64,000 nt of DNA from JAFGNB01 sp050304135 (GCA_050304135.1 JBNLDC010000053.1:62001-126000), one strand, 5' to 3'. Shown: positions 42,735 through 52,625, counted from the first letter of the stretch. Made by a program: numbers and translations. Notes: generated from the letters alone by a model not told the origin.

Positions 42735-44812
42735 AATTGATGCGCAATATCGGTATCAGTGCCCATATTGACTCCGGAAAGACAACCTTGACGGAACGTA
42801 TCCTGTATTACTGCAAAAAAATTCACGCCATCCATGAAGTCAAAGGGAAAGACGGCGTGGGAGCCACCATGGATTCCATGGAACTTGAACGTGAGCGCGG
42901 TATTACCATTGCCTCCGCCGCAACGAATGTCACCTGGAAAAATCACCCCATCAATATTATCGATACTCCGGGACACGTTGATTTCACTATCGAGGTGGAA
43001 CGTGCGCTCCGGGTTCTGGACGGAGCAGTTCTGGTACTCTGTTCGGTTGGCGGTGTACAGTCCCAGTCGATCACGGTTGACCGGCAGCTCAAACGGTACA
43101 ATGTGCCGCGATTGGCTTTTGTCAACAAGTGCGACCGTTCGGGCGCCAACCCCCTGCGGGTGAAGGATCAGCTCTGCGACAAGCTCGGCCACAACGCCGT
43201 GATGATGCAGTTACCGATCGGCCTGGAGGAAAAACTGGTTGGTGTTGTCGATCTCGTTACCATGGAGGCTATCTATTTTGACGGCGACAACAGTGACGGT
43301 ATGCGCAACGCGGCCATTCCCGAAGAACTCGCCGAGGAAGCTGCCAAATATCGTGAAATACTGCTTGATGCCGTATCGATGTTTTCAGACGAACTTGCCG
43401 AAGCCTGCCTTGAAGGTACCGAGACGGTTGAGCAGGTTAAGGACGCCATCCGCAAAGGAACACTTTCGCTTGATCTTACTCCGGTGTTTCTCGGCAGTGC
43501 CTATAAAAACTGTGGTGTCCAGCCGCTCCTCAACGGTGTTCTGGAATATCTTCCCAATCCGGCGGAAGTTGCCTATACCGCATGCGATCTTGACGACAAC
43601 GAAAAAGAGTACCCGATCACGCCCAAGACCACCGAACCGACCATCGCCCTCGCCTTCAAACTTGAAGACGGACAGTATGGTCAGCTTACGTATATCCGTA
43701 TTTATCAGGGAAACGTCAAAAAAGGCCTTGAGCTGACGAACACCCGTACCGGCAAGCGGTTCAAAGTTGGCCGCCTTATCAGAATGCACGCCGATTCAAT
43801 GGAAGATATCGATGGGGCGCCATGCGGTGATATTGTCGCTCTGTTCGGTATTGACTGCGCTTCGGGTGACACCTTCTGCGACTCTTCGATAAACGTGGCC
43901 ATGAGTACGATGTTTGTTCCCGAGCCGGTTATCTCCCTCGCCATTGCTCTCAAAGATAAAAAATCGGAAGAGAAGCTCTCCAAGGCACTCAACCGGTTTT
44001 CAAAGGAAGATCCGACCTTCAAAACCTTTGTTGATCATGAATCGAACCAGACGATCATCAGGGGTATGGGTGAATTGCATCTTGAGATTTATATCGAACG
44101 AATGCGTCGTGAATACGGCATTCAGATTGAAACCGGCATGCCGCAGGTCGCGTATCGTGAGACGGTATCGCAGCCGGCAAAGTTTGACTACACGCACAAG
44201 AAACAAACCGGTGGTTCCGGTCAGTACGGACGCGTTGCAGGGTTGCTTGAGCCGTGCGCCGAAAAAGAGTATGAATTCGTCGATGAAATTAAGGGTGGAG
44301 TGATCCCCAACGAGTATATTTCTTCCTGTGACAAAGGGTTCAAGGCCTGCCTGCCCAAAGGAAAGGTGATCGGGTTCCCGATTGTCGGTGTCAAATGCAC
44401 CATAAACGACGGAAACTTCCACCCGGTCGACTCATCGGACATCGCCTTCCAGCAGGCTTCCATCGGAGCGTTCTGGCAGGCATTCGAAAAAGCGAAACCC
44501 GAAATTCTCGAACCGATCATGAAGGTTTCCATAGAGGGTCCGATCGAATTTCAGGGAAATATTCTCGGCAGCATCAATCAGCGTCGGGGTATCATTATCA
44601 GCACTACCGAAGAGAGCAATTTTACCCGGGTTGACGCCGAAGTACCGCTGAGCGAAATGTTCGGCTTCTCCACTGTCCTCCGGTCACTCACGCAGGGAAA
44701 AGCTGAATTTTCGATGGAATTCCTCAAATACGGTAAAGTACCGACATCCATTTCGGAACAGTTGAAAAAAGAATTCCAGGAAAAGCAGAAACAAGAAAAG
44801 AAATCCAAATAG
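42719..44812 (+). CDS. fusA: Elongation factor G, spdEFG1/mtEFG1 type
   Basis: 697 residues. GTPase motifs: G1 AHIDSGKTT, the DSMELERERGIT switch region, DTPGHVDF and NKCDRSGAN. Domains II-V follow in standard order to about residue 690. The Ser of AHIDSGKTT, the insertion HEVKGKDGVGATMDS and the block HKKQTGGSGQYGRV are shared with mitochondrial EF-G1 and the bacterial spdEFG1 group rather than with ordinary EF-G, which has AHIDAGKTT. In the mitochondrial and spdEFG groups EFG1 is specialised for translocation, while a second protein (EFG2) does ribosome recycling. A RecA-like ATPase gene starts nine bases after its stop. Promoter at 42479. Confidence 0.93.
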   Translation: MSKSLELMRNIGISAHIDSGKTTLTERILYYCKKIHAIHEVKGKDGVGATMDSMELERERGITIASAATNVTWKNHPINIIDTPGHVDFTIEVERALRVLDGAVLVLCSVGGVQSQSITVDRQLKRYNVPRLAFVNKCDRSGANPLRVKDQLCDKLGHNAVMMQLPIGLEEKLVGVVDLVTMEAIYFDGDNSDGMRNAAIPEELAEEAAKYREILLDAVSMFSDELAEACLEGTETVEQVKDAIRKGTLSLDLTPVFLGSAYKNCGVQPLLNGVLEYLPNPAEVAYTACDLDDNEKEYPITPKTTEPTIALAFKLEDGQYGQLTYIRIYQGNVKKGLELTNTRTGKRFKVGRLIRMHADSMEDIDGAPCGDIVALFGIDCASGDTFCDSSINVAMSTMFVPEPVISLAIALKDKKSEEKLSKALNRFSKEDPTFKTFVDHESNQTIIRGMGELHLEIYIERMRREYGIQIETGMPQVAYRETVSQPAKFDYTHKKQTGGSGQYGRVAGLLEPCAEKEYEFVDEIKGGVIPNEYISSCDKGFKACLPKGKVIGFPIVGVKCTINDGNFHPVDSSDIAFQQASIGAFWQAFEKAKPEILEPIMKVSIEGPIEFQGNILGSINQRRGIIISTTEESNFTRVDAEVPLSEMFGFSTVLRSLTQGKAEFSMEFLKYGKVPTSISEQLKKEFQEKQKQEKKSK

Positions 44813-44821
44813 GAGCGTTGC

Positions 44822-45529
44822 ATGATAAGAGAAGAACTAATATCAAGAAGTCCGTTCCGTATTCTCGAGCGTTCCAGTAATGGTGGTGTCGGGAAAGGGA
44901 ATATCGGTCTTATCTCGGCACGAAAAGGTGTCGGGAAGACCGCCTGCCTGGTGCACCTTGCCACCGATCAGCTGTTTCAGGGAAAACATGTTATTCATGT
45001 ATCGTTTTCTCCGGATACCAGCCATATAATCGCCTGGTACGAGGATATCTTTTCGGAAATCGCCAAACGTTATAAACTCGAGAATGCCATGGACATTCAC
45101 GATGATCTGGTTCGTCAGCGGATCATCCTGAATTTCAAGCAGGATGGCATTTCTGCTACACAGGTAAAGAAAAGTCTTCTTTCGATAATCAATGGAGCCC
45201 AGTTCCAGGCTGATGTCATTGTTGTCGACGGCTATGATTTCACTAAAAGCAGTATCGAAGAATTTTCACTCTTCAGACAACTTGCCGAAGAATTGCAGAT
45301 TGAACTCTGGTTCAGTTCAACACTGCATCGCGATGAACGCTCGTTCAACGAAGCCGGTATACCGACCGTTATGGAGAAGTATCTGGAGCATGTGGCCATC
45401 ATGATCATGCTTGATCCTCAGGATGACTATATTCACCTGACCCTGATCAAGGATCACGATGCAGCGCCCAACCGTGACCTGCACCTGAAGCTTGATCCTC
45501 AGATACTGCTTATTGCCGACGGTGTTTGA
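44822..45529 (+). CDS. RecA-fold P-loop ATPase of unknown function
   Basis: 235 residues. Walker A is SARKGVGKT (residues 32-40) and Walker B is the hydrophobic strand with VIVVDGYD near residue 135, in the KaiC/RadA/DnaB-like RecA fold. The Walker A begins unusually with Ala-Arg-Lys instead of Gly-x-x. LYS/Arg-rich stretches between the two motifs (AKRYKLENAMDIHDDLVRQR) and a late DPQDDYIHLTLIKDHDA strand are seen, but no DNA-binding or CBS domain. It begins nine bases after fusA and is closed by the strong terminator at 45547, so it is the second gene of a fusA operon. Function unknown. Confidence 0.7.
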   Translation: MIREELISRSPFRILERSSNGGVGKGNIGLISARKGVGKTACLVHLATDQLFQGKHVIHVSFSPDTSHIIAWYEDIFSEIAKRYKLENAMDIHDDLVRQRIILNFKQDGISATQVKKSLLSIINGAQFQADVIVVDGYDFTKSSIEEFSLFRQLAEELQIELWFSSTLHRDERSFNEAGIPTVMEKYLEHVAIMIMLDPQDDYIHLTLIKDHDAAPNRDLHLKLDPQILLIADGV

Positions 45530-45546
45530 AACCAATCTGAAATGAT

Positions 45547-45581
45547 AAAAAAACGCTCCCCACCCGGGGAGCGTTTTTTTT
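45547..45581 (+). terminator. Strong rho-independent terminator of the fusA operon
   Basis: CGCTCCCC and GGGGAGCG form a perfect stem with an ACCC loop, extended by flanking A and T runs; eight T follow. It lies 18 bases after the stop codon. Confidence 0.92.
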
Positions 45582-45778
45582 GTCCTCCCCCTTACCTTTA
45601 GGCACACTATTTGGAAGCAATCCAATTTAATCGAATAAATTTCGCTTTTTTCTTTCATCACCAGTGGAAAGTCATTTAATTTTAATTTAAGGTGTAATGG
45701 TACTGGAATATCGCGTTCCATTGAGGCATAATTGAAAAAAACGACCATTGAGGAACAGGCGGGTACCGGATACCAACA

Positions 45779-46549
45779 ATGAAACTCCCTCTCTTTTTAG
45801 TGCTTTTCCTCCATATTTTCAGCAGTTATGCAACTATTCAGGGAGCAGGCCATGAAATGCTCGGTGAGCGTGTCGCTTACAAAATCCCCCTTTTTAAACT
45901 CTCGGTGATTGACGGCAATACCGGTGTACGCATCTCCCGTGAATCATCGGAGGATTACGTTGTCGTATCCACTCTCAACGATTATTCCGTTAAAAACAGC
46001 CGCTCCGCGGTAAACAAAACAACCTATCGTGAACCATTGGAAAAAGCCTACCGGATTACGGATTTTGAAGCGGCTCAGCTTCTGGCGGTTACCAGAACAT
46101 TTGTTGAAACCCTTGATGATTTTGAGAAAAATCTCAAAGGACATCGTTGGGGGCACTGCCGCTATCTCGATGGTTTTCTACCGAAATTCATTCGGGGATA
46201 TTACATTCTCCTTGGTGCATCCAAAAATGATGTCCGTAAATTTTCCAAAGAGACCGCTCTTTTTCAAAACAAATTCGACGTATCACTGCAATCGCCTCTG
46301 ACTGATCAACGGATCAACTCGTGGGCAGCTTCACCTGAACGGATCGTTAAACTGCGTATTGCCACAAAAGAGTTGATCTATCAGCTTAAAATGTGGGAAA
46401 AACGGGAGCTTGCGAATAAAGGTCGTAACCCCGACATTTCTCTTTCCAGTAAATCCGAAGAAGCACTCGGTCTTTTTATCCGCATCTATTTCTCGATAAA
46501 AGCTCCTGCTTTCTGCGCACAAAAAAATGGGCCGACACGCATCCGTTAA
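45779..46549 (+). CDS. Hypothetical secreted protein
   Basis: 256 residues with a signal peptide (LPLFLVLFLHIFSSYATIQG). After a short beta-rich start (AYKIPLFKLSVIDG) the protein looks mainly alpha-helical: ITDFEAAQLLAVTRTFVETL, ALFQNKF, RIVKLRIATKELIYQLKMWE, EALGLFIRIYFSI. A pair of Cys (in WGHCRYL and PAFCAQ) could form a disulfide. No family is recognised. It has terminators and a 337-base gap on its two sides, so it is likely transcribed alone. Confidence 0.5.
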   Translation: MKLPLFLVLFLHIFSSYATIQGAGHEMLGERVAYKIPLFKLSVIDGNTGVRISRESSEDYVVVSTLNDYSVKNSRSAVNKTTYREPLEKAYRITDFEAAQLLAVTRTFVETLDDFEKNLKGHRWGHCRYLDGFLPKFIRGYYILLGASKNDVRKFSKETALFQNKFDVSLQSPLTDQRINSWAASPERIVKLRIATKELIYQLKMWEKRELANKGRNPDISLSSKSEEALGLFIRIYFSIKAPAFCAQKNGPTRIR

Positions 46550-46886
46550 GGTATTGAGTAGCTGTTCAGAATCGGACACCCATCGCTTAAAAACAAACGC
46601 GACAGAGCGGTATGGCAAATCCAACGCCGTGCACCGGATTCCGAGCGCTACGGGAATACCGCGACAACCCGGCAATGACGGAAACTCCTTTTTTTGAAAC
46701 TGAACTGCTCAGCGGTTTTTTGCAGGCTCGAAAAGGCGGCAATTCCTGATGGCGTATGCTATTTTGGATACCGGCAGCCGTGAATGGATCAGATAGTTGC
46801 AACGTCGGGACACCGCATTGGCAGTGCATTTTAAGCCCCGGCTTCCGCTGTCGCATATAACCTGACAACCTGTTACCCATACTTTT
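46550..46886. other. Intergenic region before the secretion operon
   Basis: About 337 bases without a supportable gene. It must hold the promoter for the gspE-like operon, but I see no clear -35/-10 pair, sigma-54 site or known riboswitch. The only open frame across it runs on the minus strand as a shadow of gspE. Confidence 0.45.
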
Positions 46887-48575
46887 ATGCCGAACGAATC
46901 ACCAACAGACATAATCCGGCTTGATCGCTCTATGGTAGATCGCGAAGCGGCAAATGCCGCACTGAACGGTAAGTCAATCACCGCACAATTGCAGCAGACA
47001 CTCGGCTGTTCAGAACGCGAAGCCTGCGAGGCGCTGGCTTCATATTTTTCACTTGCCTTCAGCGAGGAACCGGAACTCTCCGAAGAGCTGCTGCGGGAAC
47101 TGCCGTCGGAGCTGTTTACCACCGGAAAATTCCTGCCCGTCTCTCTTACCGCTGAGCAGTTTACCATCGCCGTAGCTGATCCGCTGGATTTCGACACCGT
47201 ATTCAAAGCAGAGGCTGCAACCGGTCTTCCGGTAGTTTGTACACTGATAACCCCGGGTACGTTTGAACGGCTGCACCGGGGCCTCTTCGACAAGGATTCC
47301 CGTTTCCGTCAGTCGGCGGGTAAAATCGCGCGCGAATACGAAAAACATCTTCAGGTTGAAGATCAGCTTTCGCTTGAAGAGATACGTCAGCGCACGGAAT
47401 CGGAACCGGTGGTGAAAATGGCCACCCTCATTTTCAACGAGGCCATCAATCTGGGTGCCTCCGATATTCACATTGAACCTTCGGAGCAGAAAGCGACCGT
47501 CCGGTTCCGTATCGACGGGCTGCTGCGGCAGCATACGGAACTTACCAAATGGATGTTCTCCCCGCTCACCTCCCGTGTCAAGATTCTTGCCGATCTTGAT
47601 ATCGCCGAGAAACGCTCGCCGCAGGACGGGCGCATACGGTACGTACTGGACGGCGAACCGTACGACTTTCGCGTATCAACACTCCCCACCCATTTCGGCG
47701 AGAAAACGGTTATCCGTATTCTCAAACACGATCATTCGCTGCTTGATCTGGAGACGATCGGCCTTTCCCGGAAGAACAAGGAAATGCTCGCTGAACTTAT
47801 CGACAAGCCGCAGGGGATGCTATTCGTCACCGGGCCGACCGGCAGCGGGAAAAGCTCCACTCTTTTCGCCTGTCTGAATGTGATACGATCAAAAGAGATC
47901 AACATCACCACCATTGAAAACCCCATAGAGTACAAACTCGACGGTATCAATCAGGTGCAGATCAACGAAAAGGCCGGCGTTACCTTCGCTTCGGCACTGC
48001 GTTCAATTCTCAGACAGGATCCTGATGTCATTCTCGTGGGTGAAATCCGCGATACCGAGACCGCTCAAATCGCCGTTCAGTCGGCACAGACCGGCCACCT
48101 GGTATTCTCGACGCTCCACACCAACGATGCGGTATCGGCAATAACGAGGCTTCGCGATCTGGGCGTTCCCCCGTTTCTTATCGCCTCTTCGATCCTTGCC
48201 GTTATCGCTCAGCGTCTGGTACGGGTATTGTGTCCGAAATGCCATAAGGAGATCCCCCTCACCGAAACCTTGAATAAACGGTTACATTCCATCATCGGGG
48301 TGCAATCCATTTCCCGTGCGTTCGAACCGGTCGGCTGCCCGTTTTGCAACCAGACCGGCTACCATGGTCGGGTCGGTATTTTTGAACTGGTCACGATCAG
48401 CGAAAAATTGCGTGACGTGATTGCCGACAACGGCTCCGAAGCCACTATCCGGAAAATTCTTCGTGAGGAAGGTTTCCGTTCGATGGTGATTGACGGCGTC
48501 GACAAAATAGAGCGGGGGGTTACTTCCCCCGAAGAACTACTCAGAATTGTTCAAATAGAGGATATTCACGAATAA
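46887..48575 (+). CDS. gspE: Type II secretion/type IV pilus assembly ATPase (GspE/PilB)
   Basis: 562 residues. N-terminal MshEN-like region (about 1-140), then the ATPase: GASDIHIEPSEQKATVRFRI, FVTGPTGSGKSSTL Walker A (residues 316-323), RQDPDVILVGEIRD Walker B, and ETAQIAVQSAQTGHLVFSTL. The zinc-binding tetracysteine module of GspE/PilB is present as CPKC (449, 452) and CPFCNQTGYHGRVGIFEL (484, 487). It powers pseudopilus or pilus extension in the cytoplasm. It is first in an operon of eight secretion genes on the plus strand; the secretin follows 14 bases after its stop. Confidence 0.95.
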   Translation: MPNESPTDIIRLDRSMVDREAANAALNGKSITAQLQQTLGCSEREACEALASYFSLAFSEEPELSEELLRELPSELFTTGKFLPVSLTAEQFTIAVADPLDFDTVFKAEAATGLPVVCTLITPGTFERLHRGLFDKDSRFRQSAGKIAREYEKHLQVEDQLSLEEIRQRTESEPVVKMATLIFNEAINLGASDIHIEPSEQKATVRFRIDGLLRQHTELTKWMFSPLTSRVKILADLDIAEKRSPQDGRIRYVLDGEPYDFRVSTLPTHFGEKTVIRILKHDHSLLDLETIGLSRKNKEMLAELIDKPQGMLFVTGPTGSGKSSTLFACLNVIRSKEINITTIENPIEYKLDGINQVQINEKAGVTFASALRSILRQDPDVILVGEIRDTETAQIAVQSAQTGHLVFSTLHTNDAVSAITRLRDLGVPPFLIASSILAVIAQRLVRVLCPKCHKEIPLTETLNKRLHSIIGVQSISRAFEPVGCPFCNQTGYHGRVGIFELVTISEKLRDVIADNGSEATIRKILREEGFRSMVIDGVDKIERGVTSPEELLRIVQIEDIHE

Positions 48576-48589
48576 AGGTGGCTCCCTCC

Positions 48590-50869
48590 ATGAAATATTT
48601 CATTGAAAAATTGTTACCGCTGTATCTGGTTGTTCTGGCGGTAACGGTAACGGTCGTTTTTGCCCAGGCAAAGAATCCCCCTTCGGTGCAGGAGGATCAG
48701 AAACTCTCCATTGACGTTAAGGACACCGATATCCGTGATGTTATACGGATGATCTCGAAGGGCTACGATATCAATATCCTGCTGGATCAGGACGTTTCCG
48801 GGAAAGTCACACTCCATCTGGTTGATGTTCCGATCATGGAGGGGCTTCGCAGTATCGCCGCACTGAACAATCTTGAGGTGGTACAGGACGGCAGTGTTTA
48901 CAACATAAAAAAAATAACCGAGGAGCAGAAATCGCTCATCAGGTACAGCAACGGAAAACTGACCGTTGATGTGCAGAATGTTGACGTACGTGATTTTCTC
49001 AAGGAACTCTCGTCAAAAACCGCCGTCAGTATTGTTCCCGACACCAAAGTGGAAGGTATGATCTCCGGAAAACTCTACCAGGTTGATCTCGATGACGGCT
49101 TGCGCGCACTGCTCGAAGGCAACGGTTTTTCGGTACTCAAACGAAAGAATATATTCCAGGTGTCGCAGGACGCTTCGCGAGGAGGAGCCGGTGAAGGGAA
49201 ATCACGTTCGTCGCGTTTGAGAAACAGGCAGTCGTCGAATGATGTTTATGTCGACTATTCCAACGGTCTGCTCTCTGTAGATGTGGTCAACGGAGATCTT
49301 GAAGAGATTATCCGTGCCATTGCGGAACAGAGCGAGGCGGAGATCATTACCTACGGAAGCATCAAGACGGAAATCAACGCCAAACTCAACAATGTACCTC
49401 TCACCGAAGCGCTCGCACTGCTGCTCGGCGGAACACGGTTTACCTTTGTGCAGAAGGACAACGTTATCCTCATCGGCGACCGCAATACCGCAACCCCGTC
49501 CGGAATCGCCCTCTCGAAATCGGAACTGATTCACCTCAAACATATCAAGGCCGACAACATTCCGTCGATCCTTCCCAAAGATATCCCGGCAACCAACGTA
49601 CGCGTGATCAAGGAACAGAATGCCCTGCTTATTTCCGGGACGTCGGAAGATATCGTTTCGGCGATCGAATTTCTCAACACTATCGACATCCCCACACCGC
49701 AGGTGCGGATTGACGCGGTAATAGTTGAATTCAAGGAAAATCTCGACAAGGAATTCGGCTTGCGCGGCGGTATGGACTGGCGACTTATCGACAGTTCGTA
49801 CATGATGACGCCTTTCCCGAAATCGATGCATTCAAGCGGCTCCCAGAATTTCGAAATGGGACTGAGTGGGAAGTTCCTGAAAAATGCCGTCGGTAAACTT
49901 TTTGGTGGTACTGTGCCCTCCCTGATAAATGAGATACCTGATGATTTCTTTTCAATTCTAAGGTTTCTCGAGACACAGGATAAAGCCAAGGTGCTGGCAC
50001 AACCATCGATCATGACACTTAATGGTAACAAAGCATCAATTGATGTGAGTGAAACACAGTATTTCAAAGTGGAAACAGGGGTTGGCGAAAATCACACCAG
50101 TCGATTTCAACCGATCAAATTCGGTATTCAGCTTGACATAGTTCCCTGGATCTCGCAGAGCGGTCAGATAACCGCCGAGATCACTCCCAATGTATCCAAT
50201 TCGGAAAAAACCAACAATGAGGGATACCCCAACGTCTCAACACGTTCCATCAACACCACGGTACGTCTCAACGATGGCCAGACCCTCATACTCGGCGGTC
50301 TCATTAAAAACCAGGAGACCACGTACAGTTACAAAATCCCCTTCCTTGGTGATCTGCCCATTATCGGCGTGCTCTTCCGGCACAGCGGTAAAACCCGGAG
50401 TAAATCGAACCTGATTGTGTTCATAACGCCGCATATCGTTCTGGGAGATTCCGAGGTGAACCTCGATCATGAACTCGAGAAATTTGAAATTCACGATATG
50501 AACATCATCCAAAAAACCGTTCATGACGGGGTGAAAAAGATCAGAGAACGAAGAAACAAAAGGAAACAACCTGAAGCTGATTCGACGGTTGCACCTAAAA
50601 AGGATACTCCTGAGAAAACTTCGGCGGAGAAAGGGGCGCAGCAGACACCACAATCTGAAAAACCGGAGAAAAACAAACCTGTATCAGCCAAACCGGTGAT
50701 GCGGCACAAAGCTCCCCGGCGGCACACTCCATCTGCCCGGAAACAACGGGCATCGTCGTCAGGGCAACAGAATACATCAGCCGATGTGCCTTCCCCTGCG
50801 GGCGGCGCGGCCGACACCACCGCTGCAGAGAAACCACCGATTGCGGATACCACGAAAAACGTACCCTGA
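48590..50869 (+). CDS. gspD: Secretin (GspD/PilQ-like outer-membrane pore)
   Basis: 759 residues from ATG 48590, which has AAAGGTGG nine bases upstream (GTG 48578 is the alternative). A signal peptide is followed by three STN/N0-like units, each with a DVKDTDIRDVIRMISK-type start and an N-terminal short strand pair, at about 40-110, 125-195 and 220-290. N1 (IHLKHIKADNIPSILPK, about 310-390) and the secretin barrel (about 510-660) follow, with LNDGQTLILGGLIKNQETT, GDLPIIGVLFRHSG and LIVFITPHIV. The tail of about 100 residues is Lys/Pro/Ala-rich and low complexity. Three rather than one or two STN units make it an unusual periplasmic ring. Next gene overlaps by one base. Confidence 0.93.
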   Translation: MKYFIEKLLPLYLVVLAVTVTVVFAQAKNPPSVQEDQKLSIDVKDTDIRDVIRMISKGYDINILLDQDVSGKVTLHLVDVPIMEGLRSIAALNNLEVVQDGSVYNIKKITEEQKSLIRYSNGKLTVDVQNVDVRDFLKELSSKTAVSIVPDTKVEGMISGKLYQVDLDDGLRALLEGNGFSVLKRKNIFQVSQDASRGGAGEGKSRSSRLRNRQSSNDVYVDYSNGLLSVDVVNGDLEEIIRAIAEQSEAEIITYGSIKTEINAKLNNVPLTEALALLLGGTRFTFVQKDNVILIGDRNTATPSGIALSKSELIHLKHIKADNIPSILPKDIPATNVRVIKEQNALLISGTSEDIVSAIEFLNTIDIPTPQVRIDAVIVEFKENLDKEFGLRGGMDWRLIDSSYMMTPFPKSMHSSGSQNFEMGLSGKFLKNAVGKLFGGTVPSLINEIPDDFFSILRFLETQDKAKVLAQPSIMTLNGNKASIDVSETQYFKVETGVGENHTSRFQPIKFGIQLDIVPWISQSGQITAEITPNVSNSEKTNNEGYPNVSTRSINTTVRLNDGQTLILGGLIKNQETTYSYKIPFLGDLPIIGVLFRHSGKTRSKSNLIVFITPHIVLGDSEVNLDHELEKFEIHDMNIIQKTVHDGVKKIRERRNKRKQPEADSTVAPKKDTPEKTSAEKGAQQTPQSEKPEKNKPVSAKPVMRHKAPRRHTPSARKQRASSSGQQNTSADVPSPAGGAADTTAAEKPPIADTTKNVP

Positions 50870-52086
50870 TGCACATGAACACTTATTACGGAATCTCCAT
50901 AACCGACGACGGTTCGTTTATCTGCGCGTCGGTGCATAACGGCGGCAGAGGCCTGCGCAGAGGGGCGGTGCGGCGCTGGTCATGCGAAAACCGTATCAGG
51001 AACTACCTGCTGTTGCATAAAACCATACAGCTCGCCCTCCCCGGTCATTGGGTTCGCGAACAACCGGATGATCTGCAGGATAAAGTAGCCGCCCGCACCG
51101 GCGATTCGTTTACGGTTGGTGTCAATCAGTCCGAATTTGACCACTTCACCGGACTGGTGGCGAACAATTGCGGTGCCACCTATCCCGAAGATGCATTTCT
51201 CGCAACGATTCCGCTGCATTTTCAGGACAATCCGCGCGACTCCTTTATTGCGGTTTCACGGATAAACGGCGGTGTCCGCATCGGTATTGTACTGAAAAGG
51301 CAACTGATCACCGCTCTCTCTTGCCGATGTCAAAGTACCGAATGTCTGCAGGGACATCTGGAACGTCTACGGTACTACGTGCAATCCATACGACCGAACG
51401 AGGATTTCCCGACAACGATCCATACACTCACGGAACTTCCCTTCGACCTCCCCGAGGCGACAACCGTCGACTGCGGTACCGACGATCCCGACGTGCTCAA
51501 AGCGATCGGTGTCGCACTCTGCGGTGCGGACCAGTCGGCGCTCCCCTGTTTGGGCGGATCACGACCCGAGGCGGATTTCCGCCCCTTTCGCCTCCCGCTG
51601 CTTGCGGCGGCGGCAGCGCTTCTGCTGCTGAGTGTCGCCTTCTCTTCGGTGCTTTTCATCAGATCATCCACGCTGGCGGGGCAGGTGGATGCCGCCAGGA
51701 ATTCGTACCGGAACCTGCTCGAAAACAACACCGATATCCGACAACTGATTTCAACCGGCGACTCACTCTCCCGCAAGGTGTTTCAACTCAACAAACAGGT
51801 AGCGCACCCTTCCCGCTGGGCACCGTTCCTCCATCTTCTGGGAACCAAACGCCCCGACGGACTGTTCCTTGAGAGAATGGGAAGTGAACCGGTTACCGGT
51901 ACCCGGGAAAAGGTACGGGTCGCCCTTGGCGGATGGTGCAACAACGAGACGATTGCCACTGATTTTATCAAGGTATTGAGCGAATCACCGCTCCTGACCG
52001 ATGTTACCCTCTCATCGATGGAAAGGGCCGGCAACGACAAAACCGTCTGCCGCTTCAAGATCGTATGTATTCTGCTGGTAAAATGA
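50869..52086 (+). CDS. gspL: GspL/PilM-PilN-like inner-membrane platform protein
   Basis: 405 residues. The N-terminal 240 residues are actin-like in arrangement (cytoplasmic, PilM/GspL-type, but degenerate), then one membrane helix at about 243-265 (PLLAAAAALLLLSVAFSSVL), then a periplasmic coiled part and a C-terminal PilN-like ferredoxin fold (RWAPFLHLLGTKRPDGLFLE, VRVALGGWCNNETIATDFIK, DVTLSSMERAGNDKTVCRFKI). This is the GspL layout: it connects the ATPase GspE to the pseudopilus and partners GspM. The TGATG overlap with gspD shows coupling. ATG 50875 is a possible later start. Confidence 0.72.
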   Translation: MHMNTYYGISITDDGSFICASVHNGGRGLRRGAVRRWSCENRIRNYLLLHKTIQLALPGHWVREQPDDLQDKVAARTGDSFTVGVNQSEFDHFTGLVANNCGATYPEDAFLATIPLHFQDNPRDSFIAVSRINGGVRIGIVLKRQLITALSCRCQSTECLQGHLERLRYYVQSIRPNEDFPTTIHTLTELPFDLPEATTVDCGTDDPDVLKAIGVALCGADQSALPCLGGSRPEADFRPFRLPLLAAAAALLLLSVAFSSVLFIRSSTLAGQVDAARNSYRNLLENNTDIRQLISTGDSLSRKVFQLNKQVAHPSRWAPFLHLLGTKRPDGLFLERMGSEPVTGTREKVRVALGGWCNNETIATDFIKVLSESPLLTDVTLSSMERAGNDKTVCRFKIVCILLVK

Positions 52087-52625
52087 AAATTATGGGTGAA
52101 ACACCGCTGTTGTTCCTGCTTGCCGCCGCGCTGGCGGTAACCGGTGCGCTTGTTCACTTTGTTATGCTACCCGCGTACGGAACACTGCTTTCCCGCCACG
52201 CTGAACATACCCGTTACGAAGCGATCATCTCTTCTGAGAGCGGATTTCAACTGCTTAAAAAAGAGATCGGCGACAAAATCGCAACACTTGAACATCGCCT
52301 GACCTCACTCCCCGACCGGGAAACCGTCACCGCTGATCCCGGCAGTTTTCTTGAACTCCTTATTGCAACCGCACGGAAATCAGAAGTACGATTCACCCGC
52401 ATGCAGCCACAGGAGGAGCAGTCGTCCGGTGCGGTTACCCGCTACCCGGTGCTGTTGAGCTTTACAACCTCCTACCATGAACTGGGACAATTCATCGCCG
52501 CACTGGAAAAGCTGCCCTATCTGTTTTCCGTTGACCGCGTGGCAATCAGCACCGACGACAAAGGGGAGTGCAACGTACGGCTTCTGGTTACCTGCCTGAT
52601 ACCGAAAGGTGGTGCCGATGAGTGA
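52083..52625 (+). CDS. gspM: GspM/PilO-like inner-membrane protein
   Basis: 180 residues from the ATG at 52083 that overlaps the preceding stop (ATGA). A membrane helix (TPLLFLLAAALAVTGALVHFVML, about 6-28), a coiled coil (LLKKEIGDKIATLEHRLTSL) and a ferredoxin-like end (RYPVLLSFTTSYHELGQFIA, VDRVAISTDDKGECNVRLLV) give the PilO/GspM pattern. It should dimerise and pair with the GspL-like protein in the inner-membrane platform. The next gene starts eight bases before its stop. Confidence 0.75.
   Translation: MKIMGETPLLFLLAAALAVTGALVHFVMLPAYGTLLSRHAEHTRYEAIISSESGFQLLKKEIGDKIATLEHRLTSLPDRETVTADPGSFLELLIATARKSEVRFTRMQPQEEQSSGAVTRYPVLLSFTTSYHELGQFIAALEKLPYLFSVDRVAISTDDKGECNVRLLVTCLIPKGGADE

Noticed and set aside
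46550..46886. A possible cyclic-di-GMP riboswitch before the secretion operon
   Set aside because: No GEMM core sequence or stem arrangement is visible.
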